A DNA stretch of 6,569 nt from NCBI GenBank assembly GCA_026645635.1, contig JAPKMV010000194.1, positions 1 to 6,569 on the forward strand, written 5' to 3'. This stretch comes from Caldilineaceae bacterium (GTDB taxonomy: Bacteria; Chloroflexota; Anaerolineae; Caldilineales; Caldilineaceae). The position numbers were made by a program, and so were the translations under genes. The notes under the pieces were generated by a model that was not told the DNA's origin, ran no database searches, and saw only the letters and a list, made by a program, of their open reading frames with translations. This document shows positions 1 through 6,569 of the stretch, piece after piece; within the stretch, counting starts at the first letter, position 1; every line of letters begins with the position of its first letter.

Positions 1-284
1 AGGTCGCCGCCGGAAAAGCCGGTCGTGTCGACCAGCGCCGCCGCGTTCACCCCCATGGCCAGCGCGTGTTTGAGCGCTTCCACCGCATCGGGCGAACCCA
101 TGCTGATGGCCACCGACTCGGCGTCGAAGCGGTCGCCGAGCTGGATCGCCTCTTCGGCTGCGTACTCGTCCCATGGATTGATCACCATGGTCGCCTTCAC
201 CTTGCCGGCGCGCACATCCTCCGCCACGACTTTGGGCAGTTCGGCGGTGTCCGGCGTTTGTTTGATCAGAACTGCAACTTTCAC
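1..284 (-). CDS. etfB: Electron transfer flavoprotein beta subunit, 5' part (runs off left edge)
   Basis: This is the N-terminal 94 residues of EtfB, the smaller subunit of the heterodimeric electron transfer flavoprotein. The complex takes electrons from acyl-CoA and other flavin dehydrogenases and passes them to ETF-quinone oxidoreductase or other acceptors; the beta subunit holds the structural AMP. What I see is the typical start MKVAVLIKQTPDTAEL, the family segment INPWDEYAAEEA at residues 35-46, then SMGSPDAVEALKHALAMG at about 61-78. The start codon is GTG at 282-284. It is chosen because AGGAGG lies seven bases upstream and because the family begins exactly there. The rest of the gene, normally about 250-265 residues in total, lies beyond base 1, and etfA usually follows. 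The gene has its own leader and is separated from the upstream operon by a terminator. Family assignment is secure; which dehydrogenase it serves cannot be told from this window. Confidence 0.92.
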   Translation of the reverse strand, partial: MKVAVLIKQTPDTAELPKVVAEDVRAGKVKATMVINPWDEYAAEEAIQLGDRFDAESVAISMGSPDAVEALKHALAMGVNAAALVDTTGFSGGD

Positions 285-291
285 CTTTTGA

Positions 292-297
292 CCTCCT
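292..297 (-). promoter_or_regulatory. Shine-Dalgarno site of etfB
   Basis: A perfect AGGAGG on the minus strand lies seven bases before the GTG at 284. It fixes that non-ATG codon as the start of etfB. Confidence 0.85.
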
Positions 298-408
298 GTT
301 GGGTCACACTAAGCGTCTGTCCGGGCTGTCTCACGCTCTGCGCGCTGTTGGGCGGGACGCTGCCGCGTGGACGCTCCGAACCTACTCGAATCGCCATGTT
401 CACGCACC

Positions 409-437
409 AGTGTAGCGCAGAATCTGTTCCTTGTCAG
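409..437 (-). promoter_or_regulatory. Sigma-70 type promoter candidate for etfB
   Basis: On the minus strand, CTGACA (432-437, five of six matches to TTGACA) is followed after exactly 17 bases by TACACT (409-414, four of six matches to TATAAT). Transcription would start near base 402, leaving an untranslated leader of roughly 118 bases before the GTG. It is the best-spaced promoter match I found in the gap between the terminator and etfB. A housekeeping-type consensus is assumed for this organism. Confidence 0.5.
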
Positions 438-454
438 GGACAAACGTCATTGAT

Positions 455-471
455 TGACAGCGATCTTGTCA
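455..471. promoter_or_regulatory. Possible operator: TGACA-N7-TGTCA inverted repeat
   Basis: TGACA (455-459) and TGTCA (467-471) form a five-base inverted repeat with a seven-base centre. It lies 18 bases upstream of the -35 candidate for etfB. Another TGTC/GACA pair (432-435 and 439-442) overlaps the -35 itself. The arrangement would suit a dimeric regulator, but five-base arms occur by chance and I cannot name the regulator. Confidence 0.2.
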
Positions 472-567
472 CACTTTGGAAGGCGCGCCAGCCGCAGGGC
501 AGCGCGCCGTGTTAGTATCCAGAGCGCGGGTTGTATGGCTGTTCGGGTGTTGTTCTGAGCAACAGGC

Positions 568-601
568 AAAAAAGAGGGCGGGAACGCCGTTGTTCCCGCC
601 C
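568..601 (-). terminator. Rho-independent terminator of the surE-PH-glycosyltransferase block
   Basis: On the minus strand a perfect ten-base stem, GGGCGGGAAC (592-601) with GTTCCCGCCC (576-585), closes a six-base loop and is followed by TCTTTTTT (568-575). Stem and T-tract orientation fit only minus-strand transcription. It lies about 90 bases after the glycosyltransferase stop codon and separates that operon from etfB. Confidence 0.9.
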
Positions 602-693
602 GGAGAAGCGAAGCGCCTCTCATTTGTTGGCATGGTAGCACAGGACAAACGCCAGTGCAAACAGGCTTTGCGGAGAGCTTGGCTGAGGCGGCG

Positions 694-1488
694 TCACGCC
701 GCAGGCAGTTCATCGGTGATGGCGGGCTGCGCCGCCGTCCGGTAGAGGCCGGCGCGACCGTTGCGGCGGATTTTCAGCAGCTCGCGCACCATGCTGATCG
801 TGTCCTGCACCGGACGCACGCGGCTGTCCGTCTGGTGATACCAGTGGATCGGCACCTCGACCAGGTGAAGATGGTGCAGGCGGGCGATGTAGAGCACTTC
901 GACATCAAAACTGTAGCCGTCGAGCCGCTGCAAGGGAAAGACCAGCTCCGCCGCCGCACGGGTGAACATCTTGAAGCCGCACTGGGTGTCCTGGATGCCC
1001 GGCACCGCCATGACGCGCACCAGCCAGTTGAAGACGCGCCCCATGGTGTGGCGATAGGCGGGTTCGTTGTAGCGCACGGCGCCTGGCGCTTCGCGGCTGG
1101 CGATGGCCACATCGAAAGTGCCGCGCGCAAGCCCGGGCGGCAGAAAGTGCGTGATCTCGTCAATCGGCATCGCCAGGTCCGCATCGCAGATAAACCGATA
1201 CTCGCCCTGCGCATGGAGCATCCCCAACTTCACCGCAGCGCCTTTACCCTGGCTGCTGTGCAGCAGGCGGATCAGCGGTTGCCCCGGCGGCGTCTGGTCG
1301 GCAATGAACGCCTCGACCGCCGCAGTGGTGCGATCCGTGGAGCCGTTCTCGACGACGAGCACTTCGGCTGTGTAGGGCTGCCGTCCCAGGAAGTCGACGA
1401 TCTTGGCCAATGACGGCGGCAGCCGCCGTTCCTCGTTGTACGCCGGAATGATAATGCTCAGAAACGGCGCAGCCGCAGAATTGCTCAC
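694..1488 (-). CDS. Family 2 glycosyltransferase, dolichyl-/polyprenyl-phosphate glucosyltransferase (ALG5)-like
   Basis: A 264-residue GT-A fold enzyme that likely transfers a sugar from a nucleotide sugar to a lipid phosphate, or acts in surface glycan synthesis, at the inner face of the membrane. Visible motifs are SIIIPAYNEERRL (11-23), ENGSTDRT for the nucleotide (47-54), the metal-binding DAD in CDADLAMP (101-108), SRE at 131-133, and DTQCGFKMF (167-175). A GYSFDVEVLYIA segment and a W-Y-H stretch follow. This layout matches the DPG-synthase/ALG5-like branch of GT2. There is no membrane segment, unlike eukaryotic ALG5. I chose GTG at 1486-1488, which puts four residues ahead of the usual domain start. 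The upstream ATG at 1596 would add 36 residues unlike the family and overlap the preceding gene by 64 bases. No strong Shine-Dalgarno is visible, so it may depend on translation of the gene before it, 44 bases away. Exact donor and acceptor are unknown. Confidence 0.85.
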   Translation of the reverse strand: MSNSAAAPFLSIIIPAYNEERRLPPSLAKIVDFLGRQPYTAEVLVVENGSTDRTTAAVEAFIADQTPPGQPLIRLLHSSQGKGAAVKLGMLHAQGEYRFICDADLAMPIDEITHFLPPGLARGTFDVAIASREAPGAVRYNEPAYRHTMGRVFNWLVRVMAVPGIQDTQCGFKMFTRAAAELVFPLQRLDGYSFDVEVLYIARLHHLHLVEVPIHWYHQTDSRVRPVQDTISMVRELLKIRRNGRAGLYRTAAQPAITDELPAA

Positions 1489-1532
1489 AATGGTTTGACC
1501 AGCCTGCTTATCAAACGTCGCCCGCCGCCGGT

Positions 1533-2420
1533 CTAGGTGATCAGGCTGACGACGGCCAACAACATAAAAATATCTACAACAATCGCACCCGCCCACAACA
1601 TATAGGCGCCGGTGCGATGGCTACTCCCCGTCAGGATAATACCGACCACCGCATTCGTAATCCACACCAGCAGACTGATGACCGGAAGACGAAACAGGGC
1701 GCTTTTCTCACGGATTTCTTCGGGCAGCCCTGCGCTATTGTAGCGAACCGTCAGAACATCGGCCAAATCAGGGAAACTGATCATCAAGACGCCGAAGATG
1801 AGCAGCACGCCAAACAACCCGCTGCCCAGGAGCCATGTTCCCAGGCGGTCGGCCGGCTGCCAACGGTCGACCCACAGCCGTCGGTTGAAACTGGCCTCCA
1901 CAATGCCGGCCTCGCCCATTCGATAGTGTTCCTGCAGCGCCGCGATAAACGCCGGCGCGTCGGCCGGCGTCAGCGCATAGAGGGCATCGCCGGCGTCGAT
2001 GTAGACGGCCTCTTCCACCGTGTGGTTGGCGCAGAGATGCAGAGGAATATCTTCCACGGTGGCCACGGTGCGCACGGCCGGCGTCGGCCACAGCCAGAGC
2101 CAGTTGAATTTGGGCAGCGGCTCGTCGACCACGATGCGGCGAATGGTCGAGAGGGGAATCACCGCCTGCACGTTGGCCCAGCGCAAAGTCAGGCTGTTGC
2201 GATCGACCCAATATTCCAGCGTGAACGCAATCCAGGTGCGATAGAGCAACCGGGCCAGCAGCACAAGGCTGGCCACCAGCACAAAGATCAGGACGAATTT
2301 GAGCAGATCGATGGGACGCCGCACCGCCCAGACCAGCAGCAGCAGGTCGATCAGCACGATCCAGAATGCGGCGACGAGCGCCTCCCAGCGCGCTGGGAAG
2401 GGAGATGGCTTAAAGACCAT
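1533..2420 (-). CDS. Five-segment membrane protein with a bacterial PH-like domain
   Basis: A 295-residue integral membrane protein of unknown function. Two hydrophobic segments (about 13-32 and 37-59) are followed by a soluble region (about 66-166) with the look of a bacterial PH-like domain. It shows an aromatic FTLEYWVDRNSLTLRW strand, then IPLSTIRRI (88-96), and ends in ALTPADAPAFIAALQEHY, which resembles the 'sP.dp..Fi..L' close of such domains. Three more membrane segments lie at about 193-214, 243-264 and 271-293. Between the third and fourth, VRYNSAGLPEEI recalls the conserved loop of DUF1648 proteins. The ATG at 2418-2420 overlaps the surE stop by 11 bases, so translation is probably coupled. 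I infer a membrane or envelope role only from this architecture. The PH-like call is moderate and no enzymatic motif is visible. Confidence 0.75.
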   Translation of the reverse strand: MVFKPSPFPARWEALVAAFWIVLIDLLLLVWAVRRPIDLLKFVLIFVLVASLVLLARLLYRTWIAFTLEYWVDRNSLTLRWANVQAVIPLSTIRRIVVDEPLPKFNWLWLWPTPAVRTVATVEDIPLHLCANHTVEEAVYIDAGDALYALTPADAPAFIAALQEHYRMGEAGIVEASFNRRLWVDRWQPADRLGTWLLGSGLFGVLLIFGVLMISFPDLADVLTVRYNSAGLPEEIREKSALFRLPVISLLVWITNAVVGIILTGSSHRTGAYMLWAGAIVVDIFMLLAVVSLIT

Positions 2421-3210
2421 AGCCGGTGAACTCAGGCAGCCGCCAGCGCTGCAAGTGGTCCAGAAACGCGTGATGGGTCATGTCCAGCGTGATCGGCGTC
2501 ACACTGACATAGCCGTGTTTGACTGCACCCACATCGGTGTCGATGTCGTCGTCGTCCTCCGGTCGCGAGCCGCCCAGCCAATAGTAAGGCTGGCCGTAGG
2601 GGTCGAGCCGTTCCAGCACTTCGAGGGGGTCATAGCGCCGCCCGCCCATGCGCGTGATGCGCAGACCGCGCAGCGCGTCGGGCGCGCGACCGGGCACGTT
2701 GACATTGAGCAGGGTCTGCTCCGGCAGGCCGCCTTCCAAGACGCGCAGCGCCACCCCGCGGGTGATCTCCGCCGCCATCTTGCGCACATGCTCGATGTCC
2801 CAGGTCGCGTCGCCGGGGAAGCAGGTGCTCACGGCGATGCCCGGCACGCCCTTGATCACCGCTTCCATGGCACAGGCGACGGTGCCGCTGTAGGTGATGT
2901 CGATGCCCACGTTGTGGCCGGCGTTGATGCCGCTCACCACCAGGTCGGGTTTGACGTGAAACACGTCGCCCATGACCAGCGCCACACAGTCGGTCGGGCT
3001 GCCCGTGGTGGCATAGCCGGTGGAGCCGTCGGGCAGCGTCACCTGATGGATGCGCAGCGGCGTGTGCATGGTCTTGGCGTGGCTGGATGCGCTCCAGTTG
3101 CGGTCCGGCGCGACGACCAGCACATCGGCGACCTGCGCCATCGCCTGCTTCAGCGCCAACAGCCCCGGCGCGTTGATCCCATCATCGTTGGTCACAAGTA
3201 TCGTCGGCAT
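2410..3210 (-). CDS. surE: 5'/3'-nucleotidase SurE
   Basis: A 266-residue SurE, a divalent-metal-dependent phosphatase that removes phosphate from nucleoside monophosphates and sometimes short polyphosphate; it is cytoplasmic and linked to stationary-phase survival and nucleotide salvage. All key features are present. The N-terminal TNDDG gives metal ligands D9 and D10. APDRNWSASSHA (34-45) carries the conserved Ser40. GSPTDCV (70-76) follows, and SGINAGHNVGIDITYSGTV (93-111) carries Asn96. Later come LLNVNVPG (167-174), ITRMGGRRY (185-193) and GYVSVTPI (233-240). An acidic loop EDDDDIDTD (218-226) precedes the last of these. Length is normal for the family. The ATG at 3208-3210 is supported by GGATGG (3218-3223) seven bases upstream. 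It heads the probable operon with the PH-like membrane protein and the glycosyltransferase, and lies just after a large hairpin behind the PBP gene. Confidence 0.97.
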   Translation of the reverse strand: MPTILVTNDDGINAPGLLALKQAMAQVADVLVVAPDRNWSASSHAKTMHTPLRIHQVTLPDGSTGYATTGSPTDCVALVMGDVFHVKPDLVVSGINAGHNVGIDITYSGTVACAMEAVIKGVPGIAVSTCFPGDATWDIEHVRKMAAEITRGVALRVLEGGLPEQTLLNVNVPGRAPDALRGLRITRMGGRRYDPLEVLERLDPYGQPYYWLGGSRPEDDDDIDTDVGAVKHGYVSVTPITLDMTHHAFLDHLQRWRLPEFTGYGL

Positions 3211-3217
3211 CGATTTA

Positions 3218-3223
3218 CCATCC
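3218..3223 (-). promoter_or_regulatory. Shine-Dalgarno-like site of surE
   Basis: GGATGG on the minus strand, seven bases before the surE ATG. It lies only about ten bases past the end of the large foldback at 3233-3300, so folding of that hairpin leaves the site exposed. Confidence 0.55.
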
Positions 3224-3229
3224 GTCGCG

Positions 3230-3300
3230 AAAAATCTCTCAATCTCCTAATCTCTTAATCTCGATTGCAAGAGATTAGGAGATTAGGAGATTGAGAGATT
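3230..3300 (-). terminator. Possible terminator or attenuator after the PBP gene
   Basis: In the minus-strand transcript the foldback at 3233-3300 is followed by a short run of T (3230-3234, two of them within the stem base), then CGCG. The stem is far longer and less GC-rich than a usual intrinsic terminator and the T-run is short, so termination may be partial. No better terminator lies between the PBP stop and surE. I see no clear promoter for surE in the gap, so some readthrough from the PBP gene is plausible. Confidence 0.4.
3233..3300. repeat. 68-base foldback of 30-base arms built from 8-base tandem units
   Basis: The left arm (3233-3262) and right arm (3271-3300) are reverse complements over 30 bases with a single mismatch (3255 against 3278), around the eight-base loop GATTGCAA. 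Each arm is a row of 8-base units of the form GAGATTRR: on the plus strand GAGATTAG, GAGATTAG, GAGATTGA, GAGATTGG (3271-3302), and on the minus strand GAGATTAA, GAGATTAG, GAGATTGA, GAGATTTT (3262 down to 3231). It starts three bases after the PBP stop codon and fills most of the gap to surE. Its low-GC, purine/pyrimidine-biased content contrasts with the GC-rich genes. It would form a very stable RNA stem and may act as a terminator, processing site or attenuator; a dispersed repeat is also possible. Confidence 0.95.
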
Positions 3301-3303
3301 GGA

Positions 3304-6357
<3,054 letters not shown>

Positions 6358-6390
6358 GCAAAACGCTTCCCTGAAACAAAATTACTCTTT

Positions 6391-6420
6391 AGCGTATCAC
6401 GGCTTGCCGCGGCGCCCCAA
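6391..6420 (-). promoter_or_regulatory. Weak extended -10 promoter candidate for the PBP gene
   Basis: On the minus strand, TGATACGCT (6391-6399) is an extended -10 (TGnTAnnnT), with a poor -35 match TTGGGG (6415-6420) 18 bases before it. It lies in the gap between the methyltransferase stop and the PBP start. It may give the PBP gene its own promoter, but cotranscription with the upstream gene is equally possible. Confidence 0.3.
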
Positions 6421-6422
6421 GT

Positions 6423-6569
6423 CTATTCCTTCGTGACGACAAGGAAATGGCTCAACCCCAACCGCGTCAGCGGCGTCTGCTCCAGCGCATAGGTCACACG
6501 ACGCAGCACGCTGCCCAGCCCTGGCCGCCGCGCGACGATGTTGTCGTAGCCGGGAAAGATCTGGGTCAA
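6423..6569 (-). CDS. C-terminal end of a probable class I SAM-dependent methyltransferase (enters from right edge)
   Basis: An open frame of 48 codons runs from the right edge to a TAG at 6423-6425. The visible protein ends in RRVTYALEQTPLTRLG followed by LSHFLVVTKE. The 'lrrLGLSHFLVv.kk' ending is familiar from class I (Rossmann) SAM-dependent methyltransferases, where it is the last beta strand of the fold; the SAM-binding motifs would lie beyond the window. The assignment therefore rests on a short tail and the substrate cannot be inferred. The stop lies 65 bases upstream of the PBP start on the same strand, so the two may share a transcript. No terminator hairpin is visible in the gap. 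That the frame is real is supported by its uninterrupted run from the edge in GC-rich sequence and by the absence of a competing gene. Confidence 0.55.
   Translation of the reverse strand: MTQIFPGYDNIVARRPGLGSVLRRVTYALEQTPLTRLGLSHFLVVTKE

Larger units (their letters stand above)
285..567. other. Gene-free leader region upstream of etfB
   Basis: This stretch of about 280 bases lies between the operon terminator and etfB. I find no convincing gene in it; the short open frames on both strands have no ribosome binding site and no recognisable protein. It holds a promoter candidate at 409-437, which would give an etfB leader of a little over 100 bases. Several TGACA/TGTCA motifs sit around and upstream of the -35 element (432-436, 455-459, 467-471). 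There is also a GC-rich inverted repeat, GGCGCGC (482-488) against GCGCGCC (502-508), with no T-tract on either side. I recognise no known riboswitch in the leader. Confidence 0.6.

Noticed and set aside
482..508. GGCGCGC/GCGCGCC inverted repeat as a second terminator
   Set aside because: Seven-base arms with a 13-base loop and no T-run on either strand; it is likely a GC-rich chance structure, or at most a minor leader hairpin.
469..660. Short minus-strand open frames (63 and 88 codons) between the glycosyltransferase and etfB
   Set aside because: They run straight through the Rho-independent terminator, have no clear ribosome binding site and resemble no protein I know.
688..702. Near-perfect palindrome GCGGCGT-C-ACGCCGC over the glycosyltransferase stop codon
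   Set aside because: In RNA it gives only a five-base stem with no following T-tract. The strong terminator at 568-601 explains the end of the operon.
655..1413. Plus-strand open frame opposite the glycosyltransferase, and a similar one at 1617-2429
   Set aside because: Both are low-complexity antisense shadows rich in Gln, Arg and His, lying over genes with clear motifs or membrane topology.
2299..3258. A 319-codon plus-strand open frame opposite surE
   Set aside because: Its His/Arg/Val/Ala-rich protein is the reverse-strand image of surE, which has every family motif.
3233..3300. Foldback read as a CRISPR array or insertion-sequence end
   Set aside because: The units are contiguous 8-mers without spacers, and there is no transposase gene or target-site duplication in the window.

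Overview
The window is GC-rich bacterial chromosome with every gene on the minus strand. It reads right to left as: the 3' end of a probable SAM-dependent methyltransferase (6423-6569), a class A penicillin-binding protein (3304-6357), surE (2410-3210), a membrane protein with a bacterial PH-like domain (1533-2420), an ALG5-type family 2 glycosyltransferase (694-1488), and the 5' part of etfB (1-284). The content suggests Chloroflexota (Anaerolineae, Caldilineae or Ardenticatenia type). This rests on the style of the long Ig-tailed PBP, its Asn variant of the GT51 'EDxxFxxHxG' motif, its VC..SGLLPT..C segment, and a SurE with NWSASSHA. It is an inference from remembered family features, not a database result.

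The layout falls into three blocks. At the right, the methyltransferase end and the PBP are separated by about 65 bases holding a weak extended -10 candidate and a Shine-Dalgarno-like site. Next, a striking 68-base foldback, two 30-base arms made of 8-base tandem units, fills most of the 93-base gap between the PBP stop and surE. Then surE, the PH-like membrane protein and the glycosyltransferase look like one operon: surE and the membrane gene overlap by 11 bases, and the glycosyltransferase starts 44 bases after the membrane gene. This block ends at a clear Rho-independent terminator (568-601). To its left is a gene-free leader of about 280 bases with a good promoter candidate (CTGACA, 17 bases, TACACT) and a strong ribosome binding site for etfB. 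An etfA partner would be expected past the left edge.

Functionally, the PBP builds and crosslinks peptidoglycan and the glycosyltransferase probably makes a polyprenyl-phosphate sugar or a related surface glycan precursor. SurE is a nucleotide phosphatase, and EtfB carries electrons from flavin dehydrogenases to the quinone pool or other acceptors. These are mostly housekeeping functions. I see no mobile element, CRISPR array, tRNA, rRNA or defence module. The foldback repeat at 3233-3300 is the feature least explained by ordinary annotation.
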